Shown piece by piece: positions 1 to 7,889 of a DNA stretch of 64,000 nucleotides. Each line of letters starts with the position of its first letter. Positions within the stretch are counted from its first letter, which is position 1. The translations under genes were made by a program, and so were the position numbers. The stretch is from CAWCTD01 sp963798455 (GTDB lineage: Bacteria > Acidobacteriota > Terriglobia > Bryobacterales > Bryobacteraceae): positions 1,984,001 to 2,048,000 of the forward strand of contig CAWCTD010000003.1 in assembly GCA_963798455.1 (NCBI GenBank). The letters run 5' to 3'. The notes under the pieces were generated by a model, which was given only the letters and a program-made list of their open reading frames with translations, did no database searches and was not told where the DNA came from.

Positions 1-423
1 TTCGTGCTGGTCCTGGGCCAAGGACCGGAAGAAAAAGTCGATGGGGTGTCGCAGGCCGCGCGGCGCGGCCGGCTCCAGCAACCGCAGCGCGCCGTTCAGT
101 AGGGCCATGTCGCAGTTGGGCGGGATGATGTAAGTGCGGTTGGGCCTGACCTCCATCCCATCCTCGACCTCGTGAACATGCATGCGGGTGTAACGCTTGA
201 TCAGGTCGGTCAGGATGCTCTTGTGGTCCGGGGCCAGGTGCTGCACCAGGACAAAAGCCATGCCGCTCTCGGTGTCGGAGGGCATAGTGGACAAGAAGGC
301 TTCGAAGGCCGCCAGCCCCCCGGCCGACGCGCCTATCCCCACGATGGGAAAGACCTTCTCAGCCGGCGCATCGGGCGGCAATGGAATCTCTTGTTCCCCG
401 ACCAGCCTGTTGTTCTCGTTCAC
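1..423 (-). CDS. CheB-type methylesterase domain of a CheB/CheR-like fusion (partial, N-terminus)
   Basis: The minus-strand frame starts at a GTG at 423 preceded by GGAGG and runs off the left edge, giving 141 residues of the N-terminus. The motif GIGASAGG carries the CheB nucleophile serine, followed by VQHLAPDHKS with the catalytic-type histidine and by PAAPRGLRHPIDFFFRSLA. This is the pattern of the CheB domains that lead large CheB-CheR-PAS-kinase fusions, which demethylate or deamidate chemoreceptors or act in two-component signalling. Whether CheR, PAS and kinase domains follow lies outside the window; the fusion is inferred from the absence of a preceding receiver domain and the wording of the motifs. 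Confidence 0.8.
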   Translation of the reverse strand, partial: MNENNRLVGEQEIPLPPDAPAEKVFPIVGIGASAGGLAAFEAFLSTMPSDTESGMAFVLVQHLAPDHKSILTDLIKRYTRMHVHEVEDGMEVRPNRTYIIPPNCDMALLNGALRLLEPAAPRGLRHPIDFFFRSLAQDQHE

Positions 424-805
424 CTCGTTCCTCCGTAGGTTATTGTACCCTCAGTACCCCAGTACCTACTGGGCCTCACAGCGTGGTCCAGTATAGCACT
501 ACTAGACCTTTCCCGTGACCCGTACCAGAGCACGAATCCGGCCAGGGAGCCGGATCAACTGGCAAACGGCATAGGAAGTGATGGCCGGCTACGCACACGT
601 AGGCACGCGCTTCGCGACACTTGTGGGTGTTTGGGGAACTCCGCGCTAAATGACCGGTTGCGCTGGAGATCGGAGCTTGGTCGTTCGACCGCGTCGAGAC
701 GGCGACGCAAGGACCATGAGCGTGTGCGCGACCACGGGGCGTCCTTCCGGGCGCGGGATCACGCACATGTCATGATTTGAGTCCGTCGAGCCTCTTCTTT
801 GCCGC
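424..805. other. intergenic region with a small palindrome
   Basis: No convincing gene was seen in these 382 bases. A perfect inverted repeat, CCCAGTA-CC-TACTGGG at 458-473, lies 35 bases upstream of the CheB start codon. It could be an operator or a promoter-proximal hairpin for that gene. Open frames here lack family resemblance and are treated as noise. Confidence 0.4.
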
Positions 806-1783
806 TTATCGAGGACCACCTGCCGGTGGAGGCATCATTCCCCTGCCAGGACGGGCAGGAGGGACGTAGTCCACGAGCTCGTCGACCGGCTTCTTCCCGG
901 CCCACGCGATGCCACGGAGCAACGTCCGCTCAATCTGGTAATTGGCGAAATTGGCGTAGGTGTGGCCCTGCATCCACACGAAAGCGCGAGCGGGCTGACC
1001 ACCGGGGAGTGTGTGTTCGTACGTCCAGATCTGCGGCACGACTTCGCCCTTGTGTTCGCCGGCGCTGCGAGTTGGCGCGATCACTGTGGTTGCCAGCACG
1101 TGGATGGGAGGATTCTTCGCCCACGTCATCAGGAAGAAGGCTTCGTCCCAAAGCGTGATGTCGGACATGTCCTTCATGATGGGGTCCGATTTGTCCACGA
1201 CTGTGTAATGCACTGGCGCCTCCAAGGTGAAATTCACCTCACCATGCTTCTTTGCGCCACCCACCAACGTCGAAAAGTAGGCCGGATCCGGCCCGCACAT
1301 AGAGTCATGAAAACTAACCAGGCCGCCGCCACGTTTGACGAACGCCTCGAGCGTGGCCTTTTCGCTGTCGCTCAGGAAGCCTGCGTCGCCCTTGTAAATC
1401 ACGACGACGTCAGTATGTTCGAGGTCGGCACTGCTGGGGGGATGTATAGCGCCATCAACGACGGCCCCATGCTCCGTCAGAACCAGGCTCCAGTCGGCAA
1501 GATACTGCGCGTAGTCATGCTGGCCCGCTCCATGAGACTTGAGACCCGCCCAGATAAATACGTGCATACCATTGGGGTTCTGGCCCTGTTGTGGAGGAGC
1601 GCCTGTGCCGCCTCGAGCTTGCGCCCAGGCATTTGTCTGCACCGCCCCTGCTAGGAACAACAGAACTAAAGCGCCGAGTACAAGATGCAGGATTCTCGTT
1701 GAAAGTCTGTGATCCGTCCTACCCGTCGTAGTGGAAAGCCCAGGCTCGGTTCCCGTCCTGGCGCCATTTCGTTTGCTAGTCAC
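806..1783 (-). CDS. ThuA-like domain secreted protein
   Basis: This 325-residue protein has a long N-terminal region with a hydrophobic segment at about residues 31-55 ending in AWAQ, which looks like a signal peptide or anchor with an unusually long n-region. The remainder matches the ThuA family (class I glutamine amidotransferase-like fold): VFIWAGLKSHGAGQHDY near residue 74, DVVVIYKGDAGFLSD, RGGGLVSFHDSMCG and a late QIWTYEH. ThuA relatives act in sugar metabolism, but the true reaction is unknown. The start is a GTG with a GAGGTGG element upstream. The C-terminus is proline- and glycine-rich. It stands alone between the CheB gene and DUF72. Confidence 0.75.
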   Translation of the reverse strand: MTSKRNGARTGTEPGLSTTTGRTDHRLSTRILHLVLGALVLLFLAGAVQTNAWAQARGGTGAPPQQGQNPNGMHVFIWAGLKSHGAGQHDYAQYLADWSLVLTEHGAVVDGAIHPPSSADLEHTDVVVIYKGDAGFLSDSEKATLEAFVKRGGGLVSFHDSMCGPDPAYFSTLVGGAKKHGEVNFTLEAPVHYTVVDKSDPIMKDMSDITLWDEAFFLMTWAKNPPIHVLATTVIAPTRSAGEHKGEVVPQIWTYEHTLPGGQPARAFVWMQGHTYANFANYQIERTLLRGIAWAGKKPVDELVDYVPPARPGRGMMPPPAGGPR

Positions 1784-2014
1784 AAGTCACCACCTCGTCT
1801 TTGTTTCAATGCTTGCTACAGCCCTTGAATCGTATCCGTATCCTCGGATCCGGGTGGACACTTCGGCGTGCTGATCTGGCGCGGCGCGCACATTAGAGGT
1901 TGAATAAGGGTCCGCGGACTTGAGATGTACTCACAGTATCGAAGTCCGAGTGGGTTGTCAATTGTCATTTGTCAGGCCGTCCGCCGCTTTCGGTTCGGTG
2001 ACCGGAACCAAGGG

Positions 2015-2974
2015 TCATGGTTCTCCGACGATAGCCTGGATGGTCTCCGGCGCATTTCCTTCCAGGCGGTTGTTGACGAAGAGGAAGGCAGGCTCCAGGT
2101 GCTCCCGCGCGCGGGCGATCAAGGAGCGCATGGCCTGACGCGCTCCGGGATTGGGCTCCTGCGCCTTCTCGTAGGGCGAGTACGCCTTGACCGCCTGCTC
2201 GTAGGAGCGGCCGTACCGCAGCAGCGCCCGGCAAACCGAGAACCCGGCCGTGAAGGACCCGGGCGTTGCCATCTGCCGCTGGACCTCAGGCATCCGGCTC
2301 CAGGCGTTGAAAACATGCGCGACCCCGTGTGAGCGCAGGCAGGCGAAATACTCGGGTCCCAGGTACTCGGGGTTGCGAAGTTCCACCGAGTACCGCCAGC
2401 CCCGAGGAAGGGCCGCGAGGAACTTGTCGAGATCCGCCAGGAACTCGCCGGCGCCGCTGTAGCTGCGTTTGGAGAAGGTTCCGAATTCAAAGATCAGCAG
2501 CGCGACCTGCCGCCGGTGAGGTTCCAGCGGGCCCAGGAACGCATCCTGAAACAGACCGGCATCGAGGAACGATTCATTCTCGGCGCCGCCGCGCGCGCCG
2601 TAGCGGGGGTGAGCCGGGAACACCTTCGCGGTGACGTCCTCCGGCGCCTTGAAGGCATACAGCAGGCTCTCAGGCGCCGAGTGGAACAGCCGCTGCCAGT
2701 ACTCCGGCGACGGGAACTGGTAGAAAGAGAAATCGCCGCACACGATGGGAAACGTCTCCGCGTACTCACCCAGGCAAGCGGACTCGAAGTAGCGCCGCGA
2801 GAAACGTCCCCGCGTCAGGTAGCGCTCGCGCGTGTAGATCTGGCCCAGCCAGCCTTCGTACTTCCAGGAACTGGCGCCGATCCAAACGCCTTCCGCGGCC
2901 AACCGCCCGAGCGTGCGCGCCAGGCTGGCCCGGTCAAAAGAACCCGGCGAGTCAAACAGTGTGGGCGTTGACAT
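2015..2974 (-). CDS. DUF72 domain protein (YecE family)
   Basis: The 319-residue protein carries the DUF72 signatures: WIGASSWKYEGWLG near the N-terminus, a Y-F-x-S-x-C-L-G-E-Y-A-E-T-F block, FSFYQFPSPEYW, YAFKAPEDVTAKVFP and a later SVELRNPEYLGPEY. DUF72 proteins adopt a TIM-barrel-like fold; the biochemical role is not settled. The gene is transcribed divergently from lexA with only 32 bp between the two start codons, so both promoters must sit in or overlap that gap. A TATAAA on the minus strand at 2996-3001 is a candidate -10. Confidence 0.85.
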   Translation of the reverse strand: MSTPTLFDSPGSFDRASLARTLGRLAAEGVWIGASSWKYEGWLGQIYTRERYLTRGRFSRRYFESACLGEYAETFPIVCGDFSFYQFPSPEYWQRLFHSAPESLLYAFKAPEDVTAKVFPAHPRYGARGGAENESFLDAGLFQDAFLGPLEPHRRQVALLIFEFGTFSKRSYSGAGEFLADLDKFLAALPRGWRYSVELRNPEYLGPEYFACLRSHGVAHVFNAWSRMPEVQRQMATPGSFTAGFSVCRALLRYGRSYEQAVKAYSPYEKAQEPNPGARQAMRSLIARAREHLEPAFLFVNNRLEGNAPETIQAIVGEP

Positions 2975-3006
2975 GACGCTCTGTATGTGTAAGCATTTAT
3001 AGTAGC

Positions 3007-3624
3007 ATGGTTACGCCGCGTCAGAAAAGCATCTTCGACTTCATTTTGGATTTTCGCCGCAAGCACGGTTGTTCACCCTCCATCCCGGAACTTCAGAAGG
3101 CCTTCGGCATCCGCAGCCCAAATGGAGTGGCCGGACACCTGCATGCCCTGGAAGCCAAGGGCCTGATTCGCCGGGCCAGGCGCGGCTCACGGCAGATCGA
3201 CATCGCCGGGCCGCTGGAGGCCGTGAAATCACTCAGTTTCGACCTTCCCTTGTTTGGCCGCGTGCCCGCGGGTCCACCCGAGTCGATCGCCGCGGCGGCT
3301 CCCGAAGGCTGTGTGACGCTGGACGAGAGCAGCCTCGGTTTCCGGCCCAAGGAAGGCTGCTTCGTGCTGAAGGTGCGCGGCGACTCGATGAAGGACGCTG
3401 GGATACTGGACGGGGACTTGGTCGTGGTCGAGCCCACGCCCAGCCCTCGCACCGGCCAAGTGGTGGTGGCGCTCATCGACGGCGAGAGTACGCTGAAGCG
3501 GCTGGTCCGGCTGAAAGGCAAGTGGTACCTGAAGGCGGAGAACCCTGCCTACGCCGAACTCTTCCCCCGTTCCGACCTGGTCATCCAGGGCGCGGTGCGG
3601 ACCGTGATCCGGCGGCTCGGTTGA
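3007..3624 (+). CDS. lexA: LexA-type SOS repressor
   Basis: A 205-residue protein of normal LexA length. The N-terminal winged helix (residues 1-65) reads TPRQKSIFDFILDFRRKHGC. The autocleavage site Ala88-Gly89 sits in FGRVPAGPP. The C-terminal peptidase domain has Ser127 in RGDSMKDAGI and Lys164 in GESTLKRLVR, the serine-lysine dyad used for RecA-stimulated self-cleavage. It should repress DNA-repair genes until DNA damage. A clear ribosome site is lacking; a TATAGT at 2998-3003 directly ahead of the ATG suggests a very short or absent leader. The DNA motif it binds in this clade could not be read with confidence. Confidence 0.9.
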   Translation: MVTPRQKSIFDFILDFRRKHGCSPSIPELQKAFGIRSPNGVAGHLHALEAKGLIRRARRGSRQIDIAGPLEAVKSLSFDLPLFGRVPAGPPESIAAAAPEGCVTLDESSLGFRPKEGCFVLKVRGDSMKDAGILDGDLVVVEPTPSPRTGQVVVALIDGESTLKRLVRLKGKWYLKAENPAYAELFPRSDLVIQGAVRTVIRRLG

Positions 3625-3678
3625 TTTGGCTCCGGTTCCCGCGGGAATCTGCCAACATGGAGAAAGAAAGCTGAACCT

Positions 3679-4164
3679 ATGAGCGAACTGGGAGAACTTC
3701 TGGAGAGATTTCGCCGGGGACCCGAATTGGTGGCCACGGCCATGACCGGAGCCGCCGGCGCTGAGCTGGACTACGTCCCCGCTCCGGGCAAGTGGAGCAT
3801 CCGGCAAATCCTGTGCCATGTGGCGGACTCGGAAATCGTGGCAGCAGAGCGGTTCCGGCGGATCATCGCCGAAGACAACCCTCTGCTGGTCGCCTATGAT
3901 CAGAACGCCTGGTCTCGGAACCTTGACTACCAGCGCCGCAAGATCTCCCAGGCTCTGGAGACCTTCCGGCACATCCGTGGCGAAAACCACGAACTCCTCA
4001 GGAGCCTGCCAGAGGCGGCCTTCGAGCGCCAGGGCACGCATCAGGAGCGGGGACCAGTCTCCCTGCTCGATCAATTGCGCACCTATGCGCAGCACGCCGA
4101 ATCGCACGCCGGGCAGATTCGCGGGGTGCGTGCGGCATACAAGGAATCCAAGAGCAAGACATGA
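3679..4164 (+). CDS. DinB-family protein
   Basis: This 161-residue protein fits the DinB-like four-helix bundle family: YVPAPGKWSIRQILCHVADSE near residue 35 and a C-terminal YAQHAESHAGQIRG supply the three metal-binding histidines seen in the family. Relatives include thiol transferases (bacillithiol or mycothiol dependent) and damage-inducible proteins of unknown role. The gene follows lexA at 55 bp and is 3 bp from prmA, so it is probably cotranscribed with prmA. A substrate cannot be assigned. Confidence 0.8.
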   Translation: MSELGELLERFRRGPELVATAMTGAAGAELDYVPAPGKWSIRQILCHVADSEIVAAERFRRIIAEDNPLLVAYDQNAWSRNLDYQRRKISQALETFRHIRGENHELLRSLPEAAFERQGTHQERGPVSLLDQLRTYAQHAESHAGQIRGVRAAYKESKSKT

Positions 4165-4167
4165 AAC

Positions 4168-4986
4168 ATGGACTCTCTCACCCTGGAGTGCGAACGAAGC
4201 CAGAAGGACTTCCTCATCGCTGAGCTTTACGAGACGGGCACGTTAGGGCTGATCGAGAACGATCTTCCCGACGGCCGTTGCCGTCTGGAAGCATTCTTCG
4301 AGGAGGACGCCAGCGGGCCGGAACTGCTCTCCCGATTTTCTCTTTACGGGGCTGAGTGCCGGCGGGCCCAGCGCAGGGACTGGGTGGAGATGGCGCGAGC
4401 CGCGTGGCAGCCGCTTTGCGCCGGCGAGCGTTTCTTTCTGGTCCCTGCCTGGCGCACCGATCCTGCCCCGCCCGGCAGGCTCCGTCTGGAGATGCCTCCA
4501 GGAACGGCGTCAGGCACCGGTCTTCATCCCTCCACACAGCTCGCGCTCCAGGCTCTGGAACGCTCGGTTCATCCCGGCGACCGAGTCTTCGACCTGGGAA
4601 CGGGTTCGGGCATACTATCCGCGGCCGCCGGTCTGGTTGGGGCCGGGGCGGTCATCGCCTGTGATATTGATGAGGAGGCGGTCCTTGCCGCGCGGCGCTA
4701 TCTGCTTGCCAACCAGCTTCAAGCGCCCATGTTTGCAGGCTCTGCCCGCGGCCTCGGCGGGCAGTCGGTTGACGTTGTAGCGGCCAATATCCACGCGCAA
4801 GCGATCTCGCAGCTTATCGCCGAAATCGCCCGAATCCTGAAACCCGGCGGCCGGGCGATTCTCAGCGGCTTCACCGGCGACCAGGTCCGCCTGCTCGACG
4901 GGCCACTGGCCGCGGCCGCTCTGCGCGTGCGGGAGACGCTGGCCTGCGCCGAGTGGGTCTGCCTGATCACTCTCGCGGAGAGCTGA
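4168..4986 (+). CDS. prmA: ribosomal protein L11 methyltransferase
   Basis: The 272-residue protein is a class I SAM methyltransferase of the PrmA family, which trimethylates ribosomal protein L11. Residues 116-127 (GTGLHPSTQLAL) match the PrmA substrate-loop signature, FDLGTGSGILS at about 141-151 is SAM motif I, and VVAANIHAQ corresponds to the catalytic VANI segment. The N-terminal L11-binding domain is short compared with Escherichia coli PrmA (about 293 residues). It follows the DinB-family gene by three bases and precedes a tiny basic gene by one base, indicating one transcript. Confidence 0.85.
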   Translation: MDSLTLECERSQKDFLIAELYETGTLGLIENDLPDGRCRLEAFFEEDASGPELLSRFSLYGAECRRAQRRDWVEMARAAWQPLCAGERFFLVPAWRTDPAPPGRLRLEMPPGTASGTGLHPSTQLALQALERSVHPGDRVFDLGTGSGILSAAAGLVGAGAVIACDIDEEAVLAARRYLLANQLQAPMFAGSARGLGGQSVDVVAANIHAQAISQLIAEIARILKPGGRAILSGFTGDQVRLLDGPLAAAALRVRETLACAEWVCLITLAES

Positions 4987-4987
4987 G

Positions 4988-5146
4988 ATGCCTCGGAAGA
5001 AAAAAGGCTACGACCGCGGCAAGTCGGTGCGGAGGCTGGCGCGTGAGCGGGTCGGCGTCGTGCCTGCCTCGCGTTCCCTGGAACCCAAGATCAAGCGCAA
5101 GAAGCCGAAGCACAAGAAGTCGCCGGCCGATGAGGATGGCGGCTGA
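4988..5146 (+). CDS. 52-residue lysine/arginine-rich protein
   Basis: The ATG lies one base after the prmA stop and the frame encodes 52 residues, beginning MPRKKKGYDRGKSVRRLARE and containing KIKRKKPKHKK before an acidic end. About 20 of 52 residues are lysine or arginine. The tight spacing after a ribosomal-protein methyltransferase suggests translational coupling. The composition would suit binding to RNA, ribosome or DNA, but no family is recognised. Too short to be certain that it is expressed. Confidence 0.6.
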   Translation: MPRKKKGYDRGKSVRRLARERVGVVPASRSLEPKIKRKKPKHKKSPADEDGG

Positions 5147-5161
5147 CTATAAGTGCGGGCT

Positions 5162-5328
5162 AGCAGCCGTGGTGAAAGTGACGGGACGGGCAATTTCGGG
5201 AATTTCGGGGACAGGCGACGAAATCCCGACCGAACCGCTCGCGCAGATTCAATGACTTGCAGGCTGAAATTTCGTTGCCTGTCCCCGAAATTATACGGCC
5301 ACTCAACTCACTTTCACCACGGGCTGCT
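5162..5328. repeat. nested palindromic (MITE- or REP-like) element
   Basis: Two inverted-repeat pairs are nested here. The outer pair is 5162-5181 against 5308-5328 (20 bp, one extra G in the right arm). The inner pair is AATTTCGGGGACAGGC at 5201-5216 against its exact complement at 5277-5292, and it extends inward to 5224/5269 with one mismatch. The transcript could fold into a long two-part hairpin. The GGGGACAGGC phrase recalls palindromes that accompany REP-associated tyrosine transposases, although no such transposase is present. The left end of the IS begins immediately after the outer arm. Confidence 0.6.
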
Positions 5329-5332
5329 ACTA

Positions 5333-6796
5333 CTACTGTGTTATAAACGGAACATTCTATGGTAGAATTGTTCTGTGGGAACCAGCCATGGCGCGCCAGG
5401 CCCACAACAGAAACGCCTTGCGGCCTACCTTGAGGGCCTGGCGCAAGCCGCAGGGCACGCGGACCGAGTGCTCCCGCTGAAGAACTACTGCACGGGCCTG
5501 TTGCTACCGGGCGAGCGCAAGAGTGTGGAGCCGATGGCCGCCCGTTTGGCGCCTGACAACGTCCGCCGCATGCACCAGTCTCTGCACCACCTGGTGGCCG
5601 ACGCCCCGTGGTGCGACGAAGCGGTTCTGGCGGAGGTCCGCGCCTACGCGTTGACGGCGATGAGGCAGAAGGGACCGATCCAAGCCTGGATCATCGATGA
5701 CACCGGGTTCCCGAAGAAAGGGACGCACTCGGTCGGGGTGACACGGCAGTACTGCGGGCAGGTGGGCAAGCAAGAGAACTGCCGGGTGGCGGTGAGTCTG
5801 TCGGTTGCCACTAACACGGTGAGCCTGCCGGTCGCGTGGCGACTGTATTTGCCAGAAGTCTGGGCGAATGATCGGGCGCGCCGGAGAGAGGCCGGGGTGC
5901 CGGACGAGATCGCTTTCGATATCAAGCCGGCGATCGCCCTGAAGCAGATTCGCGCCGCAGTCGCCGTTGACATCCCCAGGGCGCCAGTCCTGGCCGATGC
6001 AGCCTATGGCACCGACACGAAGTTCCGCGAGGGGATCACCGAACTGGAACTGCTCTACGTGGTCGGCATCCAGTCCACGGTGACCGTTTGGAAACCGGGC
6101 GAAGGGCCGTTGCCAAAGCCCGTCTGGAAGGGGACCGGGCGTCCGCCGAAACTGCTGCCGCGGAGCCAGAAGCATCCACCGGTCTCGGTCCAAGAACTGG
6201 CGCTCGCGCTGCCGGCGTCGGCCTGGAAGAAGCTGACCTGGCGTCAGGGTGTGAAGCGAGGTCTTTCCTCCCGGTTCGCGGCGGTACGCGTCCGGCCTGC
6301 CCACCGGGACTTCGAGCGGAGCGAGCCGTTTGCGGAAGAGTGGCTGTTGATCGAGTGGCCCAGCAACGAAGCCGAACCAACCAAGTACTGGTTGTCCACC
6401 TTGCCAGCTGACACGAAACTTACCGTCCTAGCGCGGCTGGCGAAGCACCGCTGGATCATCGAGCGCGACTACGAAGAGTTGAAACAGGAACTCGGCTTGG
6501 GGCACTTCGAGGGACGCGGCTGGCGCGGCTTCCATCACCACGCCATCTTGTGTATCGCGGCGTATGGGTTCCTAGTGGCCGAGCGGAGCCGTTTTTCCCC
6601 CTCCGCCCGCGCTGGCCGGCTGGAAGTACGCACGCCGGGGATTCCGCCCGACTTCCAACCCCGCGGCTCAGCGCGTGCGCGCCGAGCGGCATAATGCCAA
6701 CTCGATCGCTACACTCCGAATCAGAATTGCGAGAGCGCTTCTCCGGCAGCTCCCCTGTTGCCCGTTTTGTTGTCTTCTTCGTTTATAACACAGTAG
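5333..6796. mobile_element. insertion sequence of IS701 type, complete with terminal inverted repeats
   Basis: The terminal repeats are CTACTGTGTTATAAACG at 5333-5349 and its complement at 6780-6796, enclosing about 1464 bp and one transposase gene. With these borders the flanking DNA carries a TACTA direct repeat (5328-5332 and 6797-6801), which could be a target duplication. The identity extends two more bases (TACTACTG...), so the exact border and duplication length are uncertain. The family was assigned from the transposase. The right end abuts the stop codon of a PilZ-domain gene. Confidence 0.8.
5375..6694 (+). CDS. IS701-family DDE transposase
   Basis: The 439-residue protein has the order expected of IS701/IS4-like DDE transposases. 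The first acidic residue is in WIIDDTGFPKKGTHSVGV (Asp108/109), the second is in VLADAAYGTD (Asp208), and the glutamate lies in RDYEELKQELGLGHFEGR near residue 370. ARQYCG-like and RLYLPE motifs are also present. The frame is intact and ends inside the inverted repeats, so the element may still be able to move. Upstream bases contain TATTCT- and TTGTTCTG-type A/T-rich sequence that may serve as its promoter. Confidence 0.88.
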   Translation: MGTSHGAPGPQQKRLAAYLEGLAQAAGHADRVLPLKNYCTGLLLPGERKSVEPMAARLAPDNVRRMHQSLHHLVADAPWCDEAVLAEVRAYALTAMRQKGPIQAWIIDDTGFPKKGTHSVGVTRQYCGQVGKQENCRVAVSLSVATNTVSLPVAWRLYLPEVWANDRARRREAGVPDEIAFDIKPAIALKQIRAAVAVDIPRAPVLADAAYGTDTKFREGITELELLYVVGIQSTVTVWKPGEGPLPKPVWKGTGRPPKLLPRSQKHPPVSVQELALALPASAWKKLTWRQGVKRGLSSRFAAVRVRPAHRDFERSEPFAEEWLLIEWPSNEAEPTKYWLSTLPADTKLTVLARLAKHRWIIERDYEELKQELGLGHFEGRGWRGFHHHAILCIAAYGFLVAERSRFSPSARAGRLEVRTPGIPPDFQPRGSARARRAA

Positions 6797-6798
6797 TA

Positions 6799-7131
6799 CT
6801 AGAGTGCGCTCGCGCCCAGCGTGTGGAATTCCCAGCCCTCGATGCGCATGGCGGCCGTCACGCTGTCGCACCAGATAATGTGTCCACGTGTAACCAGCTT
6901 CAAGGGCTTGGATTCATCCAGCAATACAGGCCAGTTGATCTCCAGCACCACCGGTTTTCCCAACGGAAGGGGCTGCTCGGTGGTGAACAGAACGCCATTG
7001 CTGCTCATGTTCACCGTCATGCCCGTGCCCGACAGCGGGGGACGGGCTCCTCTCATCCTGTAGCGGAGGCCCCGCTCGATGGAGTAGCGTTGTGAGGACC
7101 GCCGTTCAGAATACGTGCCCATGTCTATCAT
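6799..7131 (-). CDS. PilZ-domain protein
   Basis: This 110-residue protein resembles single-domain PilZ proteins: RRSSQRYSIERGLRYRM supplies the arginine-rich start (RxxxR-type), NMSSNGVLFTTE the N/DxSxxG motif, and a beta-barrel end with LVTRGHIIWC follows. PilZ domains bind cyclic di-GMP. The stop codon at 6799-6801 lies exactly at the right border of the IS, so the original C-terminus may have been a few residues longer; the domain itself appears whole. The first methionine is at 7131; a start two residues later is possible. Confidence 0.75.
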   Translation of the reverse strand: MIDMGTYSERRSSQRYSIERGLRYRMRGARPPLSGTGMTVNMSSNGVLFTTEQPLPLGKPVVLEINWPVLLDESKPLKLVTRGHIIWCDSVTAAMRIEGWEFHTLGASAL

Positions 7132-7205
7132 GTAAACACCAAAACCCGTCCGTGCATAGATCTTACGAGCACAAACGTCCTATTACCCGGGCCTAGTACC
7201 CGCAG

Positions 7206-7404
7206 GGCCGCCGACGAGATGCGCGACCGGGTCATCCGGCTGGAGCAGAACTACCGTTCGACCAAGTACATCCTGGAGGCGGCCAGCACCCTGGTCTCGC
7301 GCAACAAGGAGCGCAAGGGGAAGTGGCTGTGGACGGCCCAGAAGGGCGGCGAGCTGATTGGGCTGGCCGAAACCGCCGACGGCGAACAGGAGTCCCTGCT
7401 CATC
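7206..7404 (+). pseudogene. internally deleted copy of part of uvrD
   Basis: This segment joins a copy of 8889-8915 to a copy of 9541-9717 of the uvrD gene downstream. The join falls on the shared bases CGGGT, and over the longer part only about 5 of 177 bases differ from the intact gene. The frame stays open across the join (helicase residues including LEQNYRSTKYILEAAS), but motifs I to III are missing, so no working helicase is possible. It looks like a recent duplication with a 626-bp internal deletion at microhomology. Its right end runs straight into an unrelated gene remnant on the other strand. Confidence 0.85.
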
Positions 7405-7828
7405 ACCAACTATTCCGCGTCGCCTCCCACTCCTCGTTTTCGCCAAAGATTTCGATCAAATGGCAGTCGAGCGTGTCGAGAACGTCGTAAGTGCGCTGGA
7501 GGTTGAACAGCAGCGAATCGAAGTCGATGTTCAGGGCATCGTGTGAGGAGGGCCGGGCTGGAAGTTGCGCTGCCGGATACCGGAAACGCCAGCCATGTTG
7601 GTCCACTGCATGGAACTCTTCAACAAACCCGCTCACAAAAGCTAGGTCTAAGCCCTTCGGAACGACATTAGGCTTGTTCTTGAGTTCTCCGGCGAGAGTA
7701 TTCCATAGCTTCTGGAGATCGTGGCTTTTTCCAACGGGCGCAACATCGGTTGCGGCGGCATTGTGACCACTATCTTTGAGCCATCGAGAGTGAAACAACG
7801 TGTACTTGATCGCGAGTTCCAGGTAGTG
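7403..7828 (-). pseudogene. truncated remnant of an uncharacterised gene
   Basis: The minus-strand frame is open for 141 residues but begins right after a TAG at 7829-7831, with no good start codon, and ends where the uvrD fragment begins. The inferred protein contains an N-terminal HYLELAIKYTLFHSRWL, a KSHDLQKLWNTL segment and an FDSLLFNLQRTYDVLDTLD segment. The pattern is suggestive of a HEPN-like helical domain but was not recognised with confidence. Both ends look broken, consistent with a decayed fragment in a recombination-prone patch. Confidence 0.5.
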
Positions 7829-7889
7829 CTACCCATTCTGTTCTATTGCGGGCGTGATTGGCGCGTTCCCTCTTGGTTAGCTTCGGCCG

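Noticed and set aside
2975..3006. LexA operator ahead of lexA
   Set aside because: No convincing inverted or direct repeat could be found; the LexA motif of this lineage is not known to me with certainty.
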